This document shows, piece after piece, positions 38,901-43,400 of a DNA stretch of 64,000 bases; position 1 is the stretch's first letter, and each line of letters opens with the position of its first letter. Origin of the DNA: Phoronis australis (taxonomy: Eukaryota; Phoronida; Phoronidae); assembly GCA_002633005.1 (NCBI GenBank), contig NMRA01000062.1:1039981-1103980 (forward strand). The letters are read 5' to 3'. The notes under the pieces are model-generated. The model ran no database searches. It was not told the DNA's origin and saw only the letters and a list, made by a program, of their open reading frames with translations. Both the position numbers and the translations under genes were made by a program.

Positions 38901-39881
38901 GGTTTTCAGACGGATTTGGCGTATTTTGCCTCATCTAGTGGCCATTTTAATGATACAAATAAACAACCCTAAGAGCACACCAATTGCGATGCATTCGTGG
39001 GCGCATTTCAACTCTCCACGTTGCTGTTGTTAAAGAAAAAGGCTTTCCACGCCTGACCTTGGTGGTCGCTTACCTGTGTATCTGCTAACTATCGTTCATG
39101 CTTGACAACTGCTTTTAAGTCAGGATTATTGTTTCATTACCAATACCTTTTTATCCCCAGGACCATTCATCAGATCCACCAAGACGACCTCGTGATTCAT
39201 CTTCCTTTTACAAGTACGTCATTAAGGTGTTAGAGTGAGCTTTTTATTGTTTTCCGTAGCGCAGTGTGAAGGGGAAGTCAAAACAGGTACTCATGAAAAA
39301 TGGCAACACTGAAATCAACGTTTCATGCGAAGGATCCGCAGTTTCTTCAACAACTTCGCATATTGCGTCACTCCGGATCCGTTCCATGTCGCAATCAGTG
39401 GCTCAAACTATACCCAGGCAACTGTCTTCAGACCGCTGTACGACTCCGGAGTTAAATATAAGTCACCTCGGGAGTAGGCAAATTGCTTTGCTCTCTCTGA
39501 TTTTGTTGGCGCTTTCTGGGACTCTTCCCAAACCTGCCTGATGTGTCTGTTTATTGTCGAAATAATTGTTTAAAACATTACAAATCTATTTAATTTTTAT
39601 CTTAGGACTGTTGATCAATGGGAGACCTCTTATCTAAAAATCATTTCCTCATTTTACCGACTTGTTTTCTTAAAAGTCTCTTAGTTTTTATCGTAACTAC
39701 TATGAATAATATAAATTATTTCAATTAAGATCTACTTAAAAGCATGTATTTTAAATACGAGGAATTTTTCAAGAACAGGTAATTGAGTCTACGCCTTTAC
39801 TTTGTTAACCTACAACCCCGTTTATATATTCGTTTTTATTTGTTTTGTTTCAGATACGATAATTCGATGTCTTCTTCATAA
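1..39881 (+). CDS. Giant MUC4-like transmembrane mucin (CCP-NIDO-AMOP-VWD-EGF-SEA), 5' partial, 32 exons
   Basis: This multi-exon gene is read by joining exons 3-5922, 6309-6485, 7808-7984, 8859-8978, 10416-10555, 11018-11317, 14305-14524, 14826-15061, 15213-15435, 15969-16193, 16303-16416, 17304-17498, 17866-18102, 19114-19333, 19633-19808, 20045-20209, 20711-20839, 21028-21156, 22630-22755, 23160-23288, 24989-25249, 25429-25682, 26404-29854, 30391-30506, 31591-31652, 32660-32814, 34176-34251, 36391-36567, 36953-37104, 37393-37553, 39161-39213 and 39854-39881. The lengths sum to 14304 bases, giving 4767 residues and a TAA stop. All introns are GT-AG and phases match. Domains by residue: mucin 1-1973, CCP 1975-2090, EGF 2093-2130, NIDO about 2150-2350, AMOP 2365-2504, VWD 2507-2760, Ig/cadherin-like 2763-2835, EGF series 2895-3494, mucin 3495-4441, SEA 4442-4552, EGF, TM 4599-4625, tail to 4767. 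NIDO-AMOP-VWD order defines the MUC4-like family, whose members are epithelial surface mucins. Surface protection or adhesion is inferred. The true start and signal peptide lie upstream of the window. A missed small exon cannot be excluded. Confidence 0.9.
174..5450 (+). repeat. Coding tandem repeat, 789-bp (263-residue) higher-order units
   Basis: The phrase cagctgatggcaagtagtgg and its variants recurs at 174, 963, 1752, 2541 and 3330, exactly 789 bases apart each time. Degraded units start at 4008 and 4734 (spacing 678 and 726). The first three full units are nearly identical; by eye about a dozen of 263 residues differ between units 1 and 2. The fourth diverges after its middle. Each unit is itself built of blocks of about 10-12 residues containing SSQQ or SSEQ. 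All spacings are multiples of three, so the frame is kept. The near-identity points to recent unequal exchange or gene conversion, and assembly copy number may be unreliable. Confidence 0.93.
6309..6485 (+). CDS. Exon 2: CCP/sushi domain 1
   Basis: A 177-base phase 1-1 exon after the acceptor tttttcag. It encodes a complete complement-control-protein module with four cysteines (DCG, YSC, RTC, LEC), the conserved Trp near the end (GNWTG) and the glycine/tyrosine-like core ([14 protein letters not shown]). CCP modules bind proteins or glycans at cell surfaces. A second CCP exon of identical length follows, so the pair probably arose by exon duplication. The open frame runs past the donor (ACA A|gtatg) into the intron, but the phase and the domain end support the donor. 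Confidence 0.9.
7808..7984 (+). CDS. Exon 3: CCP/sushi domain 2
   Basis: A 177-base phase 1-1 exon encoding a second complete CCP module: four cysteines (SCG, YTC, RTC, VQC), a Trp in KSWTG and the typical [10 protein letters not shown] core. It has the same length as exon 2 and the two share the pattern TCxPGYxxTGG...RTCG, which suggests tandem duplication. The acceptor is either ctcatcag before 7808 or the AG three bases further on. The first is preferred because it gives the same length as exon 2. The donor is CAA|gtaaga. Confidence 0.88.
8389..8518. mobile_element. Two adjacent short inverted-repeat (MITE-like) units in an intron
   Basis: Unit 1 (8389-8464) starts catgggcggctcacc and ends gtgctgcgcctcccatgg. 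Unit 2 (8467-8518) starts tatgggcggtgac and ends gtgctgcaccgcccatgatg. In each the outer ends are inverted complements (ATGGGCGG / CCGCCCAT). Unit 1 contains a run of 13 G and a facing C run. They look like internally deleted remnants of a small TIR element. The family is not identified. Confidence 0.5.
8859..8978 (+). CDS. Exon 4: EGF-like domain
   Basis: A 120-base phase 1-1 exon after ttttattttag. It encodes one EGF module starting DIDDC with six cysteines and the closing pattern [12 protein letters not shown]. The DIDDC start is that of a calcium-binding EGF. It links the CCP pair to the NIDO region. The donor is CTAT|gtatgt. A longer frame into the intron exists but would break the phase. 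Confidence 0.9.
10416..10555 (+). CDS. Exon 5: start of NIDO domain
   Basis: Acceptor gtttttcag, 140 bases, phase 1 in and phase 0 out (ATT TGG|gtaatg). It encodes a segment ending [18 protein letters not shown], which corresponds to the N-terminal strand of nidogen-type (NIDO) domains, where a fixed hydrophobic/glycine stretch precedes the xxNGxIxL strand supplied by the next exon. A short conserved-looking leader with one cysteine (ENLCPVNT) comes before it. Confidence 0.8.
10646..10787. mobile_element. Imperfect inverted repeat with TTTACGTGCGT ends (MITE-like)
   Basis: The left end tttacgcacgtaaaatacg and the right end aaatttacgtgcgtgacg are inverted complements, and weaker complementarity continues inward (taagtttaaattaattctct against the right-hand acaagaactagcttacgc). 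The whole about 140-base segment in intron 5 could fold into one hairpin. It has no coding capacity. Confidence 0.4.
11018..11317 (+). CDS. Exon 6: NIDO domain, central part
   Basis: A 300-base phase 0-0 exon (acceptor gttctttcag, donor TGC CAG|gtattt). It carries NIDO hallmarks: [10 protein letters not shown], then [12 protein letters not shown] (the family's APFWxDxD strand), then [12 protein letters not shown] (the VxWxxV strand). The acidic metal-like residues usual after APFW are replaced here by Arg/Lys/Gln, so this is a divergent copy. Reading past the donor gives an intron frame that ends soon after. Confidence 0.88.
12284..14250 (+). repeat. CTCF-like-motif repeat element, old long copy in intron 6
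   Basis: About thirteen decayed units of roughly 110-150 bases fill this intron. Each has a phrase such as ctgtatctcc...aaaccc, then ttcatgaaattttggca, then a core resembling gccacctagtgg. Cores are visible at 12374, 12493, 12641, 12786, 12919, 13011, 13127 and later. The right end (gtgcaatcgtgggcgcattt, ending 14250) matches the ends of the copies at 36203 and 39006. The left terminal sequence seen in those copies is missing, so this copy is truncated. Confidence 0.7.
14305..14524 (+). CDS. Exon 7: NIDO domain, C-terminal part
   Basis: A 220-base exon, phase 0 in and phase 1 out. The translation opens [20 protein letters not shown], which is the standard NIDO end: NTFQxVLxTDGxxSFxIFNY, followed by a glycine-rich turn and a final [18 protein letters not shown]. 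It joins in frame to exon 6 through a 3 kb intron that is largely filled by the CTCF-like repeat array at 12284-14250. Confidence 0.9.
14826..15061 (+). CDS. Exon 8: AMOP domain, N-terminal half
   Basis: Phase 1 in, phase 0 out (GGA TTT|gtaagt). It encodes a Lys/Asp-rich linker and then the first AMOP cysteines: [15 protein letters not shown] and NRCYYYRF. The CP dipeptide and following acidic residue are typical of AMOP (adhesion-associated domain in MUC4 and other proteins). The remaining paired cysteines are in exon 9. Confidence 0.87.
15213..15435 (+). CDS. Exon 9: AMOP domain, C-terminal half
   Basis: Phase 0 in, phase 1 out. It opens with SCCYDST, the conserved CCY signature of AMOP, and later has [15 protein letters not shown]. 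Together with exon 8 the module has eight cysteines (C, CP, C, CC, CC, C). The middle is very basic. The last residues ([15 protein letters not shown]) match the family's end, which leads directly into VWD. Confidence 0.9.
15969..16193 (+). CDS. Exon 10: VWD domain start with GDPH motif
   Basis: A 225-base phase 1-1 exon. The translation begins [20 protein letters not shown], which is the opening of a von Willebrand type D domain as in MUC4. GDPH is the motif at which several mucins are cut between Asp and Pro. The remainder ([20 protein letters not shown]...) forms the first VWD strands. Confidence 0.93.
16303..16416 (+). CDS. Exon 11: VWD domain, second part
   Basis: A 114-base phase 1-1 exon after tcttccag. 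It encodes [19 protein letters not shown]... and ends in FES before donor G|gtaagt. This is the short hairpin region of MUC4-type VWD domains (a D-x-x-V-N repeat with hydroxy-rich residues). There is no cysteine. Confidence 0.82.
16439..16593. mobile_element. Short hAT-like non-autonomous element
   Basis: The segment begins agtggccgagttagagggg and ends ttcttggatccgccccg. The inverted complement of the end, cggggcggatccaagaa, resembles the widespread GTGGCGGATCCAGGGGG terminus of non-autonomous hAT-type elements. C and G runs face each other inside (gggggccatgcccccc). It lies in the intron between VWD exons 11 and 12. Confidence 0.4.
17304..17498 (+). CDS. Exon 12: VWD domain, third part
   Basis: A 195-base phase 1-1 exon. 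It carries the VWD signature [20 protein letters not shown] followed by the MUC4-like run to EKYYMGQS. The donor is TCG T|gtaagc; joining to exon 13 recreates Trp (MGQSW), matching the conserved FGxTW of MUC4. A donor two bases earlier would destroy the frame. Confidence 0.92.
17866..18102 (+). CDS. Exon 13: VWD C-terminal region
   Basis: A 237-base phase 1-1 exon. It begins [16 protein letters not shown] and includes [10 protein letters not shown] and [16 protein letters not shown], which is the typical tail of MUC4-type VWD (xPxFxxEL ... CxxxxxCLxDxxxTGD). Several N-glycosylation sites are visible. It ends in a Glu-rich helix-like stretch ([12 protein letters not shown]). Confidence 0.92.
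19114..19333 (+). CDS. Exon 14: cadherin/Ig-like domain
   Basis: Phase 1 in, phase 2 out. It encodes [20 protein letters not shown], then a [20 protein letters not shown] strand pair, then VVISWTPS. The PPxI opener, xxDxNGDxITL core and xWTP end resemble the cadherin-like/putative-Ig domains found after VWD in MUC4-like proteins of invertebrates. The fold is inferred from pattern only. Confidence 0.8.
19633..19808 (+). CDS. Exon 15: end of Ig-like domain and Cys-containing linker
   Basis: Phase 2 in, phase 1 out; the split codon rebuilds Thr ([21 protein letters not shown]). This completes the cadherin-like sandwich with the A-x-D-x-x-N/x-x-S strand. It is followed by a segment with three cysteines ([20 protein letters not shown]) that opens the EGF series, as in the corresponding place of MUC4-like proteins. 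Confidence 0.82.
20045..20209 (+). CDS. Exon 16: atypical EGF-like domain
   Basis: A 165-base phase 1-1 exon. Cysteines occur in [33 protein letters not shown]. The first part closes the previous half-module ([11 protein letters not shown]) and a second EGF-like unit follows. The insertion [16 protein letters not shown] lengthens the loop. It ends TGC-type C-T at donor G|gtaaga. Confidence 0.87.
20483..20540. repeat. Two-copy 30-bp tandem duplication in intron
   Basis: ttcaattttggtcatattgc at 20483 is followed 30 bases on by ttcaattctggtcatattgc at 20513. The two copies share about 28 of 30 bases. It is an ordinary intronic slippage product. Confidence 0.7.
20711..20839 (+). CDS. Exon 17: calcium-binding EGF
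   Basis: A 129-base phase 1-1 exon with the calcium-binding start DLDEC, six cysteines and the pattern [15 protein letters not shown]. It is one of a run of cassettes of near-identical length (129, 129, 126, 129). Confidence 0.93.
21028..21156 (+). CDS. Exon 18: calcium-binding EGF
   Basis: A 129-base phase 1-1 exon starting DINEC, with six cysteines and the end [16 protein letters not shown]. The residue pattern [11 protein letters not shown] fits the Asn hydroxylation/calcium-binding type. The following intron contains a decayed CTCF-like repeat array. Confidence 0.93.
21520..22310 (+). repeat. CTCF-like-motif repeat element, decayed copy in intron 18
   Basis: Recognisable unit phrases are gctgtatctcccaaactcc, gttgtacccctagtgtcat, gacacctggtggcaatgc and gctccatctattggccat, in the order seen in the better-preserved copies. 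Cores at about 21640, 22050, 22215 and 22283 are eroded. The only core close to the CTCF consensus is at 22210-22223 (one mismatch by eye). Confidence 0.6.
22630..22755 (+). CDS. Exon 19: EGF-like domain, non-calcium type
   Basis: A 126-base phase 1-1 exon. It starts [16 protein letters not shown] rather than DxDEC, so the calcium-binding acidic residues are missing. Six cysteines and the [15 protein letters not shown] end are present, similar to LDL-receptor-type EGF modules. Confidence 0.92.
23160..23288 (+). CDS. Exon 20: calcium-binding EGF
   Basis: A 129-base phase 1-1 exon beginning [12 protein letters not shown] with six cysteines and the close [16 protein letters not shown]. The acceptor is catttcacag. 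The following 1.7 kb intron shows no further recognisable module. Confidence 0.93.
24989..25249 (+). CDS. Exon 21: laminin/MEGF-type EGF plus calcium-binding EGF
   Basis: A 261-base phase 1-1 exon coding two modules without an intervening intron. The first is [17 protein letters not shown] ... [13 protein letters not shown], a laminin- or scavenger-type EGF with the WGxxCxxxCxC pattern. The second starts [12 protein letters not shown] and closes [15 protein letters not shown]. The first type is unlike the neighbours and may have been inserted as a unit. Confidence 0.92.
25429..25682 (+). CDS. Exon 22: two calcium-binding EGFs
   Basis: Phase 1 in, phase 0 out. It encodes [20 protein letters not shown]... 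and [17 protein letters not shown]..., both complete with GYEGNGTVC-type and [10 protein letters not shown]-type ends. It ends FPFD just before the donor gtgagt, so the next EGF starts with the Asp of this exon and the ECAF of exon 23. Confidence 0.93.
26027..26116. repeat. (TG/CG)n microsatellite
   Basis: Around 90 bases of alternating purine-pyrimidine sequence, mostly TG with CGCG inserts, ending in an uninterrupted (TG) run, located in the intron before the EGF/mucin exon. Such tracts can adopt Z-DNA and are length-variable. Confidence 0.9.
26404..29854 (+). CDS. Exon 23: five EGFs fused to mucin domain 2
   Basis: This 3451-base exon enters in phase 0 (cag|GAATGTGC) and leaves in phase 1 (TTAG|gtaagc). 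The first 200 residues are five EGF modules ([29 protein letters not shown]), each with NATC/NAIC and GDG or GNG closes and many N-x-T/S sites. From about 27010 the sequence turns abruptly into 12-residue Ser/Thr repeats of the form [12 protein letters not shown] for about 900 residues. The last 50 residues are less regular and lead to SEA. Having EGFs and the whole mucin repeat in one exon suggests that introns were lost or never arose. Confidence 0.93.
27013..29700 (+). repeat. Coding minisatellite, 36-bp (12-residue) units
   Basis: Around 70 units of the form [12 protein letters not shown] occur in register, with Asp at the same place in most units. Longer blocks are duplicated in whole-unit multiples: the block at 27628 recurs at 28384 (756 bases, 21 units), that at 27532 recurs at 27928 (396 bases, 11 units), and that at 28481 recurs at 28697 (216 bases, 6 units). 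A single unit with an extra residue (DAASTSQQ) lies near 29545. The array is coding and forms mucin domain 2. Confidence 0.93.
30391..30506 (+). CDS. Exon 24: SEA domain, first part
   Basis: Acceptor gctgttacag, phase 1 in, phase 0 out (GCT GCT|gtgagt). It encodes [19 protein letters not shown] followed by [20 protein letters not shown], corresponding to the first strand and first helix of SEA domains. Confidence 0.82.
30660..30735 (+). repeat. Terminal fragment of the CTCF-like-motif repeat element
   Basis: aaatgcgccatctaatgtca followed by aataaatacccctgaaagta and cactgtttgcgctcttg parallels the 3' ends of the copies at 36203 and 39006 (gcgccatctagtggcca, aagcaaccccaaaagcatac, tttgcgatgcattcgtgggc). 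Only the last unit remains, in the intron between SEA exons. Confidence 0.55.
31591..31652 (+). CDS. Exon 25: SEA domain, middle part
   Basis: A 62-base exon after tttgtttcag, phase 0 in, phase 2 out (AG|gtgagt). It reads [20 protein letters not shown], the helix and the strand just before the SEA cleavage loop. It is too short to be found alone; its support is the phase match to exons 24 and 26 and the SEA pattern. Confidence 0.83.
32660..32814 (+). CDS. Exon 26: SEA domain, GSIIV motif
   Basis: Phase 2 in, phase 1 out. The junction yields [22 protein letters not shown] matches the SEA self-cleavage motif G-S-[VI]-[VI]-V, cut between Gly and Ser in MUC1-like proteins. The rest is the C-terminal helix and ends [13 protein letters not shown]. 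Confidence 0.88.
34176..34251 (+). CDS. Exon 27: juxtamembrane EGF, first part
   Basis: A 76-base exon, phase 1 in, phase 2 out. It encodes [20 protein letters not shown] and ends AC, giving the first four cysteines of an EGF completed by exon 28 ([13 protein letters not shown]). The split of this EGF by a phase-2 intron differs from the whole-module exons upstream. Confidence 0.88.
34946..36203 (+). mobile_element. Complete copy of a 1.26-kb element carrying eight CTCF-like motifs
   Basis: The element begins atgcgcccacatatttatta and ends gatgcattcgtgggcgctc, giving short terminal inverted repeats GCGCCCAC. Inside are eight units with cores at 35136, 35277, 35438, 35577, 35720, 35849, 35994 and 36124, spaced 129-161 bases (mean about 141). 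On the minus strand the cores at 35136-35149, 35277-35290, 35577-35590 and 36124-36137 fit the vertebrate CTCF core CCASYAGRKGGCRS at every position. No open reading frame of note occurs, so it is non-autonomous. It fills the intron between the two halves of the juxtamembrane EGF. Confidence 0.72.
36391..36567 (+). CDS. Exon 28: EGF end, transmembrane helix, basic stop-transfer
   Basis: A 177-base exon, phase 2-2. It finishes the EGF ([10 protein letters not shown]), has a short Gly/Pro/Gln linker, then a hydrophobic segment of about 27 residues ([20 protein letters not shown] and on to IAIW), followed by [10 protein letters not shown]. One membrane span with basic residues after it fixes the type I orientation: everything upstream is extracellular. 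Confidence 0.95.
36953..37104 (+). CDS. Exon 29: cytoplasmic tail, part 1
   Basis: Phase 2 in (AT|G rebuilds Met), phase 1 out. It encodes [20 protein letters not shown] followed by [16 protein letters not shown]. It is polar and tail-like, with no domain recognised. The acceptor ttgtaattgcag and the frame match are the support. Confidence 0.82.
37393..37553 (+). CDS. Exon 30: cytoplasmic tail, part 2
   Basis: Acceptor gttctttag, phase 1 in, phase 0 out (GAA GAT|gtgagt). It encodes a Met-, Gly-, Tyr- and Arg-rich piece ([20 protein letters not shown], then [15 protein letters not shown] and [12 protein letters not shown]). It has tyrosine motifs of the YxxPhi type (YYHM, YHMF) that could serve endocytic sorting; this is inferred. 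Confidence 0.83.
37732..39006 (+). mobile_element. Second complete copy of the CTCF-like-motif element (1.27 kb)
   Basis: It starts atgcgcccacatatttattt and ends gatgcattcgtgggcgcat, the same ends and orientation as the copy at 34946. Cores lie at 37920, 38066, 38227, 38485, 38646, 38780 and 38928; the unit expected near 38370 has been lost by deletion. The core at 37920-37933 matches the CTCF consensus fully, and those at 38066, 38485, 38646 and 38780 miss by one base. It sits in the intron before exon 31. Confidence 0.72.
39161..39213 (+). CDS. Exon 31: cytoplasmic tail, part 3
   Basis: A 53-base exon after ttatccccag, phase 0 in, phase 2 out (AA|gtacgt). It encodes [17 protein letters not shown], a Pro/Arg/Ser-rich stretch. 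Support is the strong acceptor and exact phase agreement with exons 30 and 32. Confidence 0.75.
39854..39881 (+). CDS. Exon 32: last coding exon and stop
   Basis: Acceptor ttttgtttcag, phase 2 in. It encodes KYDNSMSSS and the TAA stop at 39879-39881. The total joined length from position 3 is an exact multiple of three. A polyadenylation signal follows 110 bases downstream. The end is not a recognised PDZ ligand. Confidence 0.78.
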
Positions 39882-40014
39882 GGAATGGAAACTCAATGCA
39901 ATGATGGGATCGGCGTTCAACTCCAGACGCAATTAAAAGTTTTTGATAACTACTGCTAGGTTAGAAAAAATAGAATATACATTTTTGTAAAATAAAACCA
40001 GTTTGCTGACTTGT
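39882..40014 (+). terminator. 3' UTR with AATAAA polyadenylation signal
   Basis: After the stop codon an A/T-rich untranslated segment contains AATAAA at 39991-39996, giving a 3' UTR of about 130 bases. A further AATAAA at 40632-40637 could serve as an alternative distal site. Cleavage position is inferred. Confidence 0.65.
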
Positions 40015-40204
40015 ATAAAATAGGTGTATGTTAGGAATTTGTTGTTTGTTATTAATTATTGTTAGGCTTAAAATTCAAGATTAATGTGTATATATTTGTA
40101 AACTAATACTGTTTGATAATGTCGACAACAATTGATTCTGTTTGTTGACGTTCTCTGTGCATAATTGTCCATGTAATTTCGTTCATGGCGTTTGAAAGTT
40201 ATAA

Positions 40205-40456
40205 AAATTCATGCGCGCACCCATCCTTCAATGTGGGGGCTCGAATTCCTGGTGTTGTGAACCTTTTGATAACAAAAAAGCGGTCAGACTAAAAAAAAAA
40301 ACGAGGGCACCACTGTGAATTGCGCGTTTGTGTTTGTTTAGTGGACTTTTGTCTCATTTTCTCGAACTTTTTCTTTGAGGTGGACCTTTTTGCCCACGTC
40401 GCCAAATGGGGGGCTTATTCGAGCCCTCCGAGCCCCCTGGATGCGCGCATGAATTT
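40205..40456. mobile_element. TIR element, family A copy 1
   Basis: Ends aaattcatgcgcgcaccca and ggatgcgcgcatgaattt are inverted complements of about 15-18 bases. The interior shares long similarity with 47507-47712 (aacaaaaaagc, gtggacttttgtctcgttt, gaccttttTGCCC, gtcgccaa). No coding capacity. It lies about 320 bases after the mucin gene's stop. Confidence 0.6.
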
Positions 40457-43400
40457 CCATGATGGCTTTTGAAGTGTAACTAAAATGCGATTTTGTTTCA
40501 GGACGGGATGTCGCATGTTTCTTTATTGTTATTTTAATTTAGGAATTTATTAACTTATCTATTTTAAGAAATTTGTATTGCCTGAATAACGTACGTGATA
40601 TTCACTTGTTATATGCCCGATTATGTTCATGTAATAAACTATATTCTAAGTACATGGATTGGTCTAATCTTACCAATTCACTCATGAAGTTTAGTGTTGC
40701 AGGTTGTATTGTTGACCACAATGAGACGAGACACATCCGGTAATTTAATAAATAGAACACTACGAATTTGAAAGTATACGAATATGATCAGCGACGTTAT
40801 TCTTTGTCCTCGTTGCGTGACGGTTATGACTACGCCCTGAATTCAGTCTGGGTGACGAGGTCTTTACACATGCAAGCTATGGAAGACAGTTTCATAGATA
40901 AAATATATTCCATTAGGCACGTACGAGATCATTCTAGCAAAGACCTAGCTAAATGATGGAACAGTGAAACGTTACTAACCGACTGTCGAGATACTTAAAA
41001 TCGGATGCTTTTGAGCTGATAATACATCTGTTGCTCGGTTCCTAACAACGTTGCTACACGACTGAGAGTACTTGTTTGTGAGCATTTGATAACGGTGAAA
41101 TAATATGCAAGGCTTTTAGGAATTGACAACGATGACTTCGGAATAATGATAATTAATCAACTCAAAGCAGTCGTCAGATCGGGGACCACACTGCCCGATT
41201 AAATCTCTTCTAGGCCTTTTTTCCCACACCGCAGCACCGTGAAGTAGTTACTTTGAGTTTACCATGCGTCAAGGATAAAGAAACTACCTGTGTCACAGGA
41301 GTCGTGCTCGGTCAAGTATATAGTAAATGTAGCATCGATGTCTTAAGTATTTTACATCCACCCCTTTTGTATAAGAAATACGAGAACTTCGCACAGTGCC
41401 GACTTCACCAGAAAGGTAGACATAAGATATAAGTATTGGAAACCCATTTCGCTCAGGGTCTGAGCTCAGTCCACTAGGGTAGGTTGTTTACACAACTGTT
41501 AACTAAGACCCAGCATTACAACATCTCCCGTATGCCAGGTCACAGACAGTGGTGTTCTTCAATGGAGCAATTTTAAAGTGTGCAGAGATGGTCTGGCACA
41601 TCTCTACCGCTAGCTTTGTTTCTTGGTAGTGATGTGTGGTGTTACAATTTTATTTATTCCACTATCAGTTGTCTCATAACAAAAAATCCAAGTATTGAAG
41701 GACTTTTTTGTTTCTTTATTTGGAAAGTCGAATTTGTGCATGCTCAGTAATGCCCAAGATTTTCTGGAAAGTAGATGGTTACACAGCAAAATCTTGTTGT
41801 GACAATTTAAAAAATCACTCTAAAGCCCTCGACAATTAAACGAAATGTAATAACATACTTTACACGGATAAATACAATTCCACGAGAATGTATACTTTCT
41901 TTTGATATGGATATGTAGGTGTATCTTTGGCAAATGTGAGTCGATTTTGACCAAAAACATACCGTTGTGGTCGACATAAGATAACTCAAAATTAAATATC
42001 AAAATTATAAGCGAAAAATGCAACAGATAACCGAATACTCAGGCACATTTCACTCACAGACATAAACAAACTGCTGCACACTTTTTTATGTGTCGGTCCT
42101 ACCCCAACTTACGGACCCCGGGCTTCAGACCATGAGCGAAATGCCCGTGACGTAAGACCTTTGACAAATAGAATTAAGCGCGTCACACGCATCCCAGACT
42201 TAAACCATATACTTATATTAAGTCCATGGTTAAACATTGGAATCTGCTCAGTTGTCAAAAGTTTGCACTGATACCATTCCCAAAACATACAGGGTTCTCA
42301 CAAAACATGTTCTGACTAAATTTGAATTGTATTTTGCAACGTCGATGATGTTAGCACTAACTAAAACTTGCAATGCATTATTTCTTTCAATTCTCTGACA
42401 CATCAATGCTGGTTTATTGCGGTGAACACAAGGACTCGATTTGGTTAGTTTTGCGTTTTTGTATAATGAATACGTGGGATTCTTTAGTCATTTTTGTAAC
42501 ATTCACTCGTTTTGATCTCCACACCTGGTGGTTTGCTGGGCCAGTCACGTTTTTAAGAAGTATACCCTGAGTGAGAATTCATACTTTTTATTTGTCATCG
42601 ATAAAAAGGAAAATGACCATCTAGTTACTGCAATTAAAACTTTAGTAAGATTATGCTAATTTATTACTTCTAGACTCGTCTGGCCGTCGAACGCGATATC
42701 CAAAATTAGAAAGCTGACTTCTGGTGTGATCTGAAAACTTTCTTGTTTAAAGAAATTAATCCCGCAATATTTACGCTCTCATGCAAAGTTTTGACCAATC
42801 GCCGCTTTCACCATTTACTGGGAAATTTATGAGACATCTACATTTTTTCAGATCCATCATGAAGCGCAATATAAGAATCGGTTTCTTTACTTTACCCAGC
42901 CGACGTTAATTCTCTGAAACGTCATCGTGTTTCTCCGCTCCGACTAAAATGATAAGAATCGTCAATGGGTTTTCGGGAACGTACATCTACGTGTATACTT
43001 TGCACACGTTCATACGTTTTCCATGAGAAATTTAGTGGAAATAATCCCGCTGTTTTTATTTTAATTAGAAAACGTTTGGATTGGGAAACGATTTACTTGA
43101 TATTTTGAATTCCACCAAATTTGACTAACACAGGGGAAATTATGCATGAGTTATCACTGTGCGTTTACTCAATTGAGAGTAGTATAGTGCCAGTGCCTCT
43201 CGATAGGAGATACAAAAATACCGAAGTTACGACAACCATCGGGAATCAGAGGGGACATGACAGTTTCGGAATTCAGCAAGTTAACTTTTCCTGACTATTT
43301 CCGGAATATTTGCGACCTCAAGTATTTCGAAATTCCGAAAATAATTCAGTAGTTACTTGCCGGGTCCCCATCACTTTGAGAACCAGTTTGAGGCGGTCAC

